From the NCBI GenBank assembly GCA_037043015.1, contig CM073324.1, positions 6,593,013 to 6,657,012 of the forward strand: a DNA stretch of 64,000 bases, read 5' to 3'. This document shows positions 48,907 to 62,000 of this stretch, in pieces. This DNA comes from Bryum argenteum. Its lineage: Eukaryota > Streptophyta > Bryopsida > Bryales > Bryaceae. The notes under the pieces were generated by a model, which made no database searches, was not told where the DNA came from, and saw only the letters and a list, made by a program, of their open reading frames with translations. Position numbers and translations under genes: made by a program. Positions within the stretch are counted from its first letter, which is position 1. Each line of letters opens with the position of its first letter.

Positions 48907-50088
48907 AAAAACTCCGCCAGGTACCGTATCAAAATTAGTCATACATCTCAGAGATATTCGCGGTGGATGCAATGTTGTATATAGTCAGAGGGACGAGTTA
49001 CAGAAAAACAAAACCAGCTCAAACCTGGCCCTTGTATAGAAAGGATTTTTACTCTCATCTCTTACACACTTTATTAGTGCCAGTGTGATTTATTCTTTGC
49101 CTTTGGGCTGCATTATAAGATATTTGTCCCTTTGCTCAAAAAACAGGTGCTTTATCAAATAGCTCAAGCACTTACGTTCTTGTAAATTACATTTTTTTAA
49201 TATGAAAAATGTCATTCAGATTCTTTGTTGTGCTTCTTGGATTGAACTATTTTACACTTGTGACGTGCCAGTAGCTACCATAGTGTTAATGTACTAGAGT
49301 CTCCAGTATATACTGTAGGTTCTACTGACTTTTGCATGACGAACTTCTTTATGAACACGGAAGCAGGCATGGCAACAAGCATGGCCCTCCACACTTGGAG
49401 GGACCACCTACCCTGCTCCACTGCATTCTTGCTGTAGTTTGAATAGAAGTTCGCATTTTTGTACTGAATCTTCCAAACAGGGGCGTGTTCTTTTGTTTGA
49501 GTCAACTGCATGTGAAGATTTTCAGCATTTATGGTAGAGGAACCTAAAGTTGACCACTTAAGCGATTTTTCAGACATAATTGAGGCGGAATATTATGGGG
49601 TTATTTTTCTTGCATAGGGAAATAAGGTTCTCAACGTTTGGTCATTTAAAAATAAATTTTTGGGCAATACTCAAATTACCTTGAATTTTAGAAGGAAAAA
49701 GTGTTCTGAAACTAGTACACAACCAATAGGCTCATGAGAAGCTACCGGTACGCACACGGTGTGCTGTGAATGAAATGAGATGAAATCGTCAATTACAGTT
49801 TCCGACAGTCGTTCATACATGTGACAAGTGCCCGCCAAAACTACATACCCATCATTGATAATCTCAGAATTAGAAGTCAACAACTTGGTCATCTCGAACC
49901 ATGGTTCTACTCAAAGTTGGCACACATTGCAGCCACTTGCACTTCTCCTGGACCGGAAACCTGTGCTCTTTGAACTCAAATGTCCGCTAAAAAGCTCACC
50001 CAGAGCTCACTGAGTGCGGACGCCGGATTGCGAAGCTCCTCGGTCAAATTGGACGCTGTCATAGCTTCGATCGGCTTTAGAACCCAAG
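48907..50088. other. Intergenic after the LHC-like gene, two unrecognised minus ORFs
   Basis: 3' UTR, then spacer. Minus-strand frames 49671-49892 (MTKLLTSNSEIINDGYVV..., ending near a GTAATT donor) and 49275-49577 (MSEKSLKWSTLGSS...) look exon-like and lie in order, but no family or clean splice joins them. They could be a small unknown gene or a gene fragment. Confidence 0.3.
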
Positions 50089-50655
50089 TTTTTTACTCGG
50101 GGGTCCCAAGTGTTTACTTGGGGGTCCCAAGTTAGTACTTGGGGGACCCAAGAATTTACTTGGGGGTCTCAAGTATTTACTTGGGGGTCTCAAGTATTTA
50201 CTTGGGGGTCTCAAGTATTTACTTGGGGGTCTCAAGTATTTACTTGGGGGTCCCAAGTATTTACCTGGGGGTCTCAAGTATTTACTTGGGGGTCCCAAGT
50301 GTTTACTTGAGGGTCCCAAGTTAGTACTTGGGGACCCAAGAATTTACTTGAGGGTCTCAAGTATTTACTTGAGGGTCTCAAGTATTTACTTGGGGGTCTC
50401 AAGTATTTACCTGGGGGTCTCAAGTATTTACTTGGAGGTCCCAAGTGTTTACTTGGGGGTCCCAAGTTAGTACTTGGAGGTCCCAAGTGTTTACTTGGGG
50501 GTCCCAAGTTGGTACTTGGCGGTCCCAAGTTAGTAATTGGAGGTCCCAAGTTGTTACTTAGGGGTCCCAAGTTCGTACTTGGGGGTACCAAGTTTTTACT
50601 TGGAGGTCCCAAGTTAGTACTTGGAGGTCCCAAGTTTGTACTTGGGGGTCCCAAG
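50089..50655. repeat. 21-bp palindromic minisatellite, about 27 copies
   Basis: The consensus unit is close to TCCCAAGTATTTACTTGGGGG. Each CTTGGGNNTCCCAAG junction is an imperfect palindrome, so both strands look alike and can fold into hairpins. Because 21 is divisible by 3, long frames stay open on both strands (repeat GPPSKYL on minus, TWGSQVF on plus). These are consequences of the repeat, not evidence for a protein. Confidence 0.93.
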
Positions 50656-51343
50656 ATTGAAGTCTGACCTTGTTTCATACTGCAATTCGCAATAAAAACT
50701 AGGCGTCTGGTTGCTCTAGAAGAACCTAGAAGCCGCACATTTCGATAAGCATCATGCCTACAAATCAAATGTGCATTCACCTTAACTGAACTCCCTAAAC
50801 TTGAAATACCACTTGGATGGCTTTTTAAATTCGGCCAAGATTAGCACCCTTCTACAAACTGCTCGGCCTCATTCACCAATGACGTCGACATATTTTTCTG
50901 AGAGGCCACCACATGGCATGCCGTTAATTTTGTGACCCTAAACCCAATGACCAAAAATAAGCTGACGACTACCATTCTGAGATTAGATCGTGTATGTGGC
51001 TGGGCACAGGTCGTGCGGGTGGCGGCTACCTTCTAAGTCTAATGTATGGGTATGGGGACCCGGTCGACTTTAGGTTCCTCTACCATAGTTGGGTATGTGA
51101 ATTCTCTCATGAAATATCCGGAAACACATAAAAAAAAGTGAATTTCTATTTATCCATACTGAGAATATGAGAAACACACACAATAAGAAACTTCTGCACA
51201 TTTACACCAAATAAAGAAATAAAGAAACCGTTCACTTGGTAGGTCGAAGTCTTGAGGATGCTTGTGTGACTGCCTTTCTCCAGTGAAACTCTTGACGAGA
51301 TGTTTAGTTCATTTGGCATCTTCAATTTAAATTTCAAATAATT
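50656..51343. other. Intergenic
   Basis: No gene or bordered repeat is seen. Confidence 0.35.
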
Positions 51344-51583
51344 TTAACCCTTAAACATCAGACCCAGCCCGAGGGGTTGGGTTTTTTTGGAGAGAATCTT
51401 GCTCATAACTTACACTCCATTATACCAAATGGAATTTTTAGAATTCCAAACTGAGCACCTTAAAGAGATCTATACTTTCTTAGAATAGAACTCAAGCAAA
51501 TTAAAAATAGAATAATGCTAAAAATGGAGTTTAAAAGAGATTTTGGGTGTGGTATCAGGAAGCATATGACGTTGAAGGGTTAA
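51344..51583. mobile_element. TTAA-type MITE, 240 bp
   Basis: TTAA at 51344-51347 and 51580-51583. Ends are TTAACCCTTAAACATCAG and (reverse) TTAACCCTTCAACGTCAT. Same end type as 47040-47409. Non-coding. Confidence 0.7.
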
Positions 51584-52801
51584 GAAATGCTATGACATGC
51601 TGATTGCATAGTGCCCTCTGAAACAAGAGAATATCCCTTGATTTTCAAACAATTGCTATGTTCACAGAAATCATCCAAATTACTAACAAATTGTATTAGA
51701 AAAAAATATAGTATTTTATACCATTATTTGAAGAAATTCCAATAAAGCTTGAGATTTTATTTTTGTATACAACTTTTCTAACATATTATTTACTATTTAT
51801 CCTTAGCTCATATTACAAGCTACTTTTGCTGAGGCATGACGGAGTGGGAAACTTCAACCATCTCTAGCTAGAGCTATTTCGATACACTTTCTATATATGC
51901 AATTGCTTTTAGGAAAAAAATGAATTGTACCTACCATATATGAAGCTGAGCTTTGGACTTTTGTAGTCTAAATAATGTGTCATGATATTCAAAAGCAACT
52001 TCAAATGATCATACCTATCACCTTAAATATCCAAATTCCATGAAACTACCACCAAACTGTCCGAAATGTAGTATCAAAACTATCACTTTCATGCTAATCC
52101 AAGCCTCATGTGTAAGAAATGTCCATGAGCAATTATTGCACTCTTAAATGTGTATATGACACTTCCAATAGGAGACAACGTCAAGGCTTCTACGCCAACT
52201 CAATTCAATATTTGTGAATGTGAGCCACATATATGTAAAGGGCATGAAAAGAGTTTTTAAACCGGATTATTTTTGAGTGCGCACGCAATGTTCAAAGTTG
52301 ATAGGAAAATTGTCCCTCGTAAAACATCCAACTCTACGATTTAGTGAAGTTCTAAATTATAGTTACTCATAGCACCAAACATCTTACTCACTCTCAAAAG
52401 ATCCTCTTGAACAATATACAATCTAACTCCCTCATTGTCACACATTCCATAATATAACTCCCTCATTGTCACACATTCCATAATATCACACTTTTGGAGT
52501 GATTTCACAATGACCGATAAAAATTGCACACCCTACCCTTAATTCTTGAAACATACCCTCAGAAGCAAAAGTATGGAATGTGAAATAATGGGTAAGTGTA
52601 ATTGATTGAATGTGTATCAATTTGTAATGAAAAAACAACCAGAAAACGTTACACTTCAGCCCTACAACGTTTCACATTGAATCAACTCCGATATCACTAC
52701 ACTAAAGTATCTTGCCAAACCGTTCTTTTCTACATCCATCATCCACAATAACAAGAAAGAAGAGCTCATAAAAATCGAATATCAGGAAAGCAAAGTAATA
52801 A
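51584..52801. other. AT-rich intergenic with a 31-bp tandem duplication
   Basis: No gene. AACTCCCTCATTGTCACACA... of 31 bases is repeated head to tail at 52425-52455 and 52456-52486. Confidence 0.5.
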
Positions 52802-54669
52802 CTACTTCCAGTCCAAGCACCTTCGAACTGGGACTTCGCACAAATCTACAAAAGAGTCGGTTTCTGAATCTGTTAGGCGCTGTATCCTCTGCAAAAACAA
52901 AAAAAGAGGAGACCATAGTTAGCAAAATGCACTCAGAATGATTTGAGTGATTCGTTTGCCAAACCCCATAGCCCTGTTTTTATTGTAACCACTTCAAAAA
53001 CGGTTACTGCGATGGGAAAAAGCACCCATTGCAAGTTTAAGCCAATTGATGATACCCTGACTTGATCAGTCTCGAAGAGATGGCACCATGCTTGGAGTTT
53101 GTTCATGGCCTGAGAAAAGGCCGATAAATAGTATCGAAGCTCCATCTGTTTCTTGCTACTGACTCGACTAGTTTCCCACCACAAGCGAGCCTTTTTTGTC
53201 AGTCCCCCAAACAAAGAAAAGAAAACAGTGAGAAGAAGAAAGAAAACCAGCCAACACTTACAGTTCCTCAATCTCTTTCTGTACCGCCAGTAATGTCTCT
53301 TCTGCGTCAGACTCTCTTGATGATAGCCCCAATCGTCTACTTCCTTCCAATTTATTACTGCCCTTGTAACCCAGCTCATCGTTGAATAATAGTTTGTCCT
53401 GCATTGTCTGCACGGTCAAAAGGTCAAAAGGGCGAAGAGAGTATCAATGAAGGTAAGGTGCTGTGAAATGGTGCAGGAGCTCTATGTTTCTTTTTCCACC
53501 ACAGGTACATAATAGCTATGCAATCCAACAGTAGCATGTACTTACAGCTCGAGGTGCCTTTTTAGGGCATCATTTTAGAAATACGCTTCAAAAATTCGTA
53601 ACAAATTTTAGAAGAATCCGAAAATGATGAGTCCTCATTACCCTTCCATTTACTTTCCCCATGCACCAAAATTGCTTGCACTGTTAACTTCACTGAGGTC
53701 CCGTGCTAAATTTTAGGTCCTGTGCTGAATTTTGAGCCATTATACAGCACCTTACCTTAAGCAGTTTCAATCTTTTCGTGTCTGTGGGGAGATTTTTAAT
53801 TACTTGATGAGGGCCATGGAGGAAATGGGTGTGTTGTCTTTTGACTTGCTTGTCGAGTTCACAGGCTCGTCGTTCAAGATTCTCCAGACGATCGTTAGCA
53901 GCAATCCCACGGGTGGTGTCTGGGCCACGACTTTGCAAGTGCTTTTCTATGTCACTCGTTCGCTTTTCTAGGCTTTCCAGTCGATGATAAATAGGCTCCA
54001 TATCCGACTTCTGGTGGCTGTGAAATGCCATCACAGTTTTCCAAAGCTCTTCCCGTTCTTCCTGCATTTGTTATTGAGGAGGTTATAAACAGACTCCAAC
54101 AAAAGATAAGCTAATGAAGGAAAACAAAGATAAAGCAGAGGAGTTAAAAGAGCATTATACCTGCCAACATCGAGCATCTTCTCTCATGCCCTCTGGTCAT
54201 ACATAGAAGATGCAGTAAGCTTCTTAGTTGAAACACATCTCTGCAGTAAAATGTTCCTACTCGAATTTAACCTTCAGAGCACGTAAACATTCTCATTGAT
54301 GTAGTGAACTATAGCTTTCAACTGTAGTCTGTCAAACGAATTGCTAACATCGACGCCAGTCAAGATTTACAGAGGTCATAAAAGAAGCTGGGTTCCAAAG
54401 TAGACTCAACCTATCTCAGCGATGACGGCATCCGCAAGGCTCAAAAATCCCTTCTCCAATCTCTTGACCTGCCAACCACAACAAAGAAAATTCTCACAGG
54501 AGCAGATAGATCAACCTTGAATTGGCAATGCATCAAAAGCTACGGATATGAAGTTGAGCATTAGGAGGCTCACAGTTTTCAAGAGCTCATTAACTGTGGG
54601 TTGTGTGTTGCTCAAGTCCCTTTGCTTGATTACAGTTTCCCTCTCCATCCGAGGACTGCCGGGCCTCTT
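52802..54669 (-). CDS. Coiled-coil protein of unknown family, 5' end unresolved
   Basis: Exons chosen from GT-AG sites with matching phases: 52802-52886 (stop), 53262-53407, 53756-54061, 54161-54192, 54411-54468 and 54574-54669, totalling 240 residues from the earliest supported exon. The protein is charged and helical: LKTVKRLEKGFLSLADAV, EEREELWKTVMAFHSHQ, YHRLESLEKRTSDIEKHL, RLENLERRACELDKQVK, EETLLAVQKEIEEL. The last gives a long coiled-coil over roughly residues 30-215. The C-terminus ends DSETDSFVDLCEVPVRR. I do not recognise the family. An ATG in the 54574-54669 exon could start it, or upstream exons may exist, for example 55178-55264 or within 55472-55810. It lies downstream of ABC1K on the same strand. 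Confidence 0.6.
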
Positions 54670-56061
54670 CTAGCAGAAAAACAGTTTTCACACATAAGGT
54701 ATCGATCGATTCCTAACGGGTTGAAAGATCTCATGAGTGGCGAGTCTGATACAATACAGGGCACATCAGTAAATCACTATGACAGTGAACTATCGGTGAT
54801 GAATCCTGAACATATCAAATTAACCCACAACTAATTGACCAAGCAAATAAATACCTAAAAAAACAGCGCGAACACATACATATCTGTTGCTCTACATACC
54901 ATCACAAAGTTCAAAACATGCATGTGTGCTGTACGGTGAAATCAAATGTTCTGGATCGAAAGAGATGCATAAAAATGGTATGAAAACTGCATGATAAGGT
55001 TCGAATGGTGTAGTACGGATCCAGTGCTGCGTAGAGCTGGAGAGTTGGTTTCCCCCTTCATCCTCACGGTACCCCTGCTGCTGCACCTTTCCTGGAACAC
55101 AATCTTTGATCCCTTTTCTACCCTTGCAGTTTCTCGTCCTGTCGTCATGCCAGCGATGGTTGGTCTCCTTAGAGAACCTCCAACTTTTTCTTGAACTCAG
55201 CGAGTTTCTTGAATTTCATTGGCAGCAGAACAACGGCAGCTACATTGCGCAAGATGTCATTCATTTTATACCATATCAGTTAAAGCCTGTCTCCTTAAAA
55301 CCGTCCAGAAGCCATCCTCACGCAGGAGCCCTAACGAAAGCGATCACTATTCTCAATTCATTTCTGAGCTGATCCGAAACATCCTCAAAAGTCTCCAAGA
55401 TCAAGAAGGCTCCAGATATTGCTCAAAAGTTTGCACAGCAACAGAAGTTTGAGGTCCACTGGTGGAAGATGTTAATGCTGATATATAATATGACAGCACA
55501 GATTGAATGCGGAAATCAGATGTTGCAAAGATCGGCCAACGGAAGGGGGGGAACAGGGAAGCGAAGGAGAAGGGGTCCGAATACAGTTGGAGCAGCTTTC
55601 GTCGTCGAAGATCATGTTCTCGCCGCCCTCGATAACGAACGAGAAACCCAAACAGACGTACTCTGTCAACCCAAACAGACGTACTCTGTCAACGTCCTCA
55701 AGAAACCGTCCATACGTCCTTACCGTGTTATGAAACAATCGCTTTAACGTAAATGTGGACTCATCATTTCTGAACCTGTAAAAGTAACCTGAGGCAAATC
55801 GATGGAGCATGGCCTACAAAAGATACACAACAAAGTTTCCAATGCTGCTCGTTGACACTGAGAGAATATTGTGAGTAAGAATACATGGAAAAAGAATATA
55901 ACGTACAAACCCCTAAAATTGCAGGGTCAGAATGAAATCGTTCACACCGGACGGTCATAGTTGATGATCCGTCTCTGGAATAAAAAGCTACAATACAGCT
56001 ACTATACACCCATTTTTTAAAAGATTGATAGGCTAAAAAACAATGACTCTACAAGAATGGG
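54670..56061. other. Between coiled-coil gene and ABC1K; possible 5' exons
   Basis: Exon-like minus frames occur at 55178-55264 (lysine-rich helix, followed by a GT) and 55472-55810, but splice phases could not be closed. A 23-base tandem duplication (CCCAAACAGACGTACTCTGT...) lies at 55647-55692. Nothing further is supported. Confidence 0.3.
55647..55692 (+). repeat. 23-bp tandem duplication
   Basis: Two identical head-to-tail copies beginning CCCAAACAGACGTACTCT. Confidence 0.9.
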
Positions 56062-59000
56062 TCACCTCGTTTCGTCTTTGTTAAGTTCTTCTTCTTCACG
56101 AAGTATTATCTTTAGAGCCCGGGCACTGAAGCGGGTGAGTAAGCCACGACCGATCTCATTCGCCATTTCGGTGAGGTTCGGTGACTCTAAGAGCCGTTGA
56201 AGCTCTGGTACAGTGCGATCAAAATGCCCTCGAGTACGTTCGATTTGTTGGCGTACACCATCTACACTTCCTTGGACCGAGCTGATAATTTCAGCAGGAA
56301 TGTCCCACGGTGCTCTTCCCCTTTGCTCATCTTCCTTCTTGGTTGGTGGAGCGGATGGCGATGCGGCTGTGCCCCCTATCCCTTGTAACAAACTAGCTCG
56401 CTGCAATGCTTGACGCTCTGATAGCCTCAGTGGGATCGCTCTGTCGACTAATGCGTCTGCTTCCTCACGAGAGATTCGCATTATGCCGGCTATAGAAGCT
56501 GCAGCTGAACGGGTTGCACTTAGGCCCAGAGCTTCTATAATGGGGATCAGGTCGTGAACCAGCGCCCCGCGAACCCCGAATGCCTGAAAACAACTCGTAT
56601 GTCAGAGTGAATTTTTTAGAGGATTGTGTTGCTACGAAGGAGAATGTTCACTATATAACAGCTTCATGCGGGTAGCTGAGGGCAGGAGAGACTAGATAAG
56701 AATGCTTTGTCAGAATGAAAGCAACAAGCATGGGTCACCTTCTGCTCTGAAACAAGCCAATGTAGGAAAGACCAAAGTTGCTCTTCTCGGATACCCCCAA
56801 CCTTGCGTCCCTCGGTAATCAGATCTTCAAGCCTAGCCCACCTGCATATCCGAGAAACTCTCACAGGTAAGCGAAAAAGGGAAGAACCTGGTGCGCTCAT
56901 GGCATTATTTTGGCTGCCTCGAACCTCATACACAAGAGACGGATTTAAGTCCAAGATGGTTTTAAGTCCAAGATACATATTTAGACAAGGTAAGGATTAT
57001 TCTGAACCTGAAAGAGCCATTTTGAATCAGAAACTCTTCCAATGCTCCGCGTAGCTCTTCAGCTTCATCTGTTAACAGCCGCTTCGCAATATACGGATAT
57101 GCCCTCGCTATTAGCTGCACACCCACTAAAGTCATAAGTGTGAATTCAGCTGAAGTGCAAAAGCTGTAACTATCTAAGCATTCGTAATCACAGGTTCTCA
57201 ACGTTTGCAGAGAAAGAATATTTGAGGCTCAGAGTTAGCTAATATGTGTAGATTCACAAAAGGTAGCATTAAGCTGCAATTCTGAGAGTCATCCCGGCGA
57301 GTTCCAGAAAGAAAGCTAATTTACATACAGACCGATAAAGAAAGAGAGATACGAACCCTGTATGAAGGATCTGAGCGCATGGCGATTCCCTCCAAAACTG
57401 TCAGAGAGCGTGCTATCAATGCATAATATGCAGGCACTTGGAATGGGAACCGATAAAGTACGTCGGCAAGGCCATCTATGATTGACTGCACAGGTTCATT
57501 GCACTGTTAATACAGAAGAGAGCGGTACCAACCTGATAACAAACCGAAAAATCACACAGGTTATTGCCGAACTACTGGGGCTTCTTTCAAAACGAATCAG
57601 TAGGTAACAGCTTCAGGACCATCCCACAGGATGAAGGTAAATGACACTTTTTCTCAAGAATCATGTTGCTTCTATTTTGAAAAACTTCAACCCCAGAAGA
57701 TCAAAATGACGTGCGCACCTTTAGATTGAGTTCTGAAACCGATTTGTTCAGAACGTCGTCGAAGAAATTGGCAAGTTCCGGCACAAGGGGCGCTACATCT
57801 ACACTCTGAATGCACAACAACAATAGCATTTGAACTTCAGAGAGTGGGAAATTGCTATCTAAAAAGAGATGGACAGCTGAACACAAAAAGGGTAGCTTTG
57901 ATGTCGCCGCATGACTGAGAACTGCAGACTAGTTGATTGTGACGAGTTCCAATGCATTTGCTTACTCTGTCTAAGAAGCCCAGGGTGTAGTAATCCCGAG
58001 CCATTGCACCGTATTCCCGGTTCACTAAGTGCACCACATGTGCCATAATTCCGTATCTGCATTTCAAGAGCTTCATGTAAGTCTCGGGTATGTTTGCACA
58101 AGAAAAGAATGAGAGGCTTACAGAGGTGAACACAAAGAGGGTAGCTTCTGAAAAATCTACGGTCCAAGCTTTACACAAGCGTGTACCATGATAACCTCTA
58201 CAGTACACAATACAAGAAGCTCAGAGTTGTGGATTACCTCGCAGAAAGCGGGGCTTCACTCATCATCCCGAAATCTAAATAAACAAGCTCGCCAGCCCGA
58301 GTAGCGAGAATGTTACCCGGATGAGGATCAGCATGAAAATATCCTGGAATAAGAGTAAGAGTATCAAATCAGACTACATGAAGAATGACAAGAATGACAA
58401 ACTCGACGATGAGAAACACACCCATCACACGCATAGATTGCTAAAAGTCACTACATATGTGACAATGCTCGTAAGCATACCGAAGGCTTGGAGCAGTTCT
58501 TACTAGGTCAATGGTTCTACCTCTAGGACCAGCCCATACTTAGTATACTCAGAAAATAAAAAAGAGTCTGACTCACCATGCTCTAGAAGCTGCCGCATAG
58601 TACAATCTACACCTAAATCAACGAAGTCCACTGCCCTCATCCCATAACCACGAAGCCCACGCTCATCTGTGAGCTTCACTCCTTCTATCCATTCCATTGT
58701 CAATACCCTTCGTGATCTGTTACCAGAAGAACAGTACATAAGAGCAGCTAAACGCAAAGCGAACCGTTTAATGACATTAATAATCGACAGCCAAATGTAC
58801 AGTACTATCTGATCGATGCAGGATTATGCTTACGTGTAATCCCACTTTATTTTTGGGACCCGAATGCGAGGAAGACTACCGTACAGCTTGTCAAATCGTT
58901 CCGCATTACGGCCTTCCTGAGATTGCCAAAGACGTATTTCATCAAAAAAAAGAATAAATCTTTTCAGCAATATTCCCAGCATTCACTTCAGTCGTGAACT

Positions 59001-62000
59001 TCCAGAATGTAATTACAGAGTTCTCTGTACAGGACATCGTCAGTAGGATCTTCACCATCATATGGAACCTGAAGATGACATGAAACCTGAATAATCGCGG
59101 TAATTTTCCTAAGTCCTACGCACTCCCGAAGTCCTTAGGGTACCCTACATTCACATACTGATTCATGTACTCTAGAGAATGTAGAAAAGCCAGAAATATG
59201 CACCTTAATATAGTCCAGTTCCGCGAAGAGACGGCTTGCAAACTCGTCCACTATGTTAACTAGAGGCGTCGACCTTGAAATCTCTGTATTAACATCAGCC
59301 CAGGCTGCTGCTTTTCGCACTGCAGACAATAGAATGATATGTGAACATCTAAAAAGATGACTAGTAAAAATAGCAAAGATCGAAAGTGCTTTAGAAAAAA
59401 AAGAATTCAAGATAGAAGCTTCATAGATATTATATCTCCATGATATACAGCTTCTCAAAAAACTCTCTGTCGAATCACGAAGGGCATTATAAGCTTTACA
59501 TGATAGATGATGAGCTAAAACATACATCCATGAATTTCTTGAAATTTCTGTCTGGAAATGTATATTTACCTAAGAACATGTCCAGAGCAATACTGTCACC
59601 AATTCCAGGTCTTTGAACCTGGAAAACCCATCAACTTCATTACATTCTGCAACACATTGATGTGATAATGTATCGACAACCGACGGTGAACCAAGCTTGT
59701 CCACAAATTTCTCAAAGGTGGATGAGAGAACAAGCAACCAATGAACGGAGGTCACAGCATTCGAGGCTTCCATTCTACTATTGACTTCAGTCGAACTTCA
59801 AGTGGCAAGTGTATGCACTTCGTTGGAAATTGCAAAGAAAAATATCTACCTTGACAGCCACAAGTTCTCCGGTGCTTCTTAGCCGAGCCTTATACACCTA
59901 CAACCCAAAAGACCCTCATTAACTTGTCTGCATCTGGAGTAATCATATAAGCTTCCAAACTTGCAAAACCTTCCAAAGTAACAAATGAAGTCCAATGACC
60001 AACATAGTTCCAAGTATTGACCAGTTGAGCTTGCTGAAGGGTAGAACCACTTGCTTATGATTGGGATCCTCAACTCTTGATTCCTTATTCTCAACCCTTT
60101 TGAAAACTTCACACTGGAAAAACGCGATGGTGGTGACATGAGAGCCCATTGACATACCTGACCCAAGCTCGCTGCTGCTATAGGCTCAAGGGAAATTTCA
60201 GAAAAGACATCCTCCAACTGGTTCAATGGAACAATAGCGTACTCAATTTTAGAACTGGAATGTAGTCAAGAAGACATCCAGATCAATGCTCTCAGCTTAT
60301 GCTTCTGAAGTATTCTAAGAGGATCTAGCTGCAAGAGCTTGTAACAAGAAAAAAACAAGAACTCAAGTCAAGTGTCGTAATAAACTAACGAGCGAGTCAT
60401 GACTAGTACCGGAATACCAAGCTCCTCCCTTATCAAGGCAAAAGCAATCGACGTCGGGAAGGATGGAATATCATCCTGCACAACAAGAAACATTCCTCAC
60501 CGGTTATCGAGGGAGGTCCGACATCATTTCAACGGTTACAACATCGAGAATCACACGTCAACAGATCCAATACAAATTCCAAAAAGAGGAAACTGTTCAG
60601 GATGGGTGAGATTCATAACCAGATTAGGTGAGATTACCCAGAAGGCGTATTCCTTATCACAGTCTAATCGATCAAGACGAAAGTGAAAGCTACCGAAAAG
60701 AATACCAGAATCTTCTGCAAATTTTATGCTCGAACTGTTACAAGCCTCTTACCTGCAAACTCGAAAACTCGTCGAGATATTCTTGCGGGCAGATATCAGG
60801 CCGCACCGAAAGTGATTGACCAACCTGCTCGAAACAACACTTCATATATCACTTTCCAAAACAAGTCACTTTTAAAAACAAGTTACACGTACATCAAGAA
60901 GCATAAAGAACACTGAAGCAAACGTCACGCAATGCAGGAGTAGCAACTAAGAGGACTCGACACCTAGTAACCTGTGCGCTGTAGGAATTTTCTATCCTGG
61001 ACGGATTACTCAAGACAACTAATTATTGTGAAATTATTATGGTGTATACCCTATCATAACTCCGCAAATTGCTGAGAAATCCACTGTCAGACTGGAATAA
61101 CTAGACGCATGTTATGATCTCCACTTCTTAAGATGTACAGAAGGATTTATGCTTTAAAAGTCATAGTAAAACGCTTTTGACCTTAATGAAAGACGGACCC
61201 AGTTGACAGAGAACTTGACGCAATTCACGAGCACGTTTCCGCCTCCACTGCTCGTTCTGTCTTCCCAACTACATATACATATCGAACAAACACAATAAGC
61301 AGAAATACAAAATTTTGTACATCATAGAAAAAGAGAGAGCAATCAACCGGATGATTTGCCAGGTTAAACACTGCAAATAGAAGCAACAAGACAGAAAGTT
61401 GACAACCCAGTAAGATAGTGAAGGCATTGAGGTAATAGAGGGATCAAGATAGCACCTGCTTATCCAGTAGGACATTTGCGGCAAAGAGTCCAAGATTTTT
61501 AATGATGCTAAATGCACGCGCACGCACTTGACCAGGCTGTTCTGCCATCAAATTCGCTAATTTATCTGGATCATAGCTGCAGTTCATGACGCAAACGAGC
61601 TCAAAACGATGTTATCTAGCGCCTGCATGCAAATAATTTCAGATATTGCGTACTCCAGCCAATCGATGTCAGCAATGAAAAAGAAAACACACTGCCATTT
61701 GCTAAGATTGAACGACGCCGCATAAAAATTGGAACAACAGAGTATACTACGCTGAAAAGTGAAACCACCGAGATGGATTGGTCACACCGCTGACAAAAAA
61801 GTAAAAAATTGGAGACTGAGAAGTAGGTACCTCTGTGCAAATTCACGAGCAACACTGGGTTTCAACTCCAACATCTCAACCTGCCAACAGAAACCAATAG
61901 AGTCGATTCATATTAGTTCAGATCCAAGACACAAATGGTGATATTCAGACAGAGGAACCTGCAAATCTATAACGAGAAAGACGATTATGTTTTTACCTGC

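Noticed and set aside
50089-50655. CRISPR array
   Set aside because: Units are contiguous with no unique spacers, in a eukaryotic nuclear context without cas genes.
50089-50780. Repeat-protein ORFs (GPPSKYL and TWGSQVF repeats)
   Set aside because: The 21-bp period keeps all frames open; there are no flanking domains and no conserved start.
55106-55747. Plus-strand ORFs at 55106-55747
   Set aside because: No domain, no usable splice context, and the clearly conserved genes on either side are on the minus strand.
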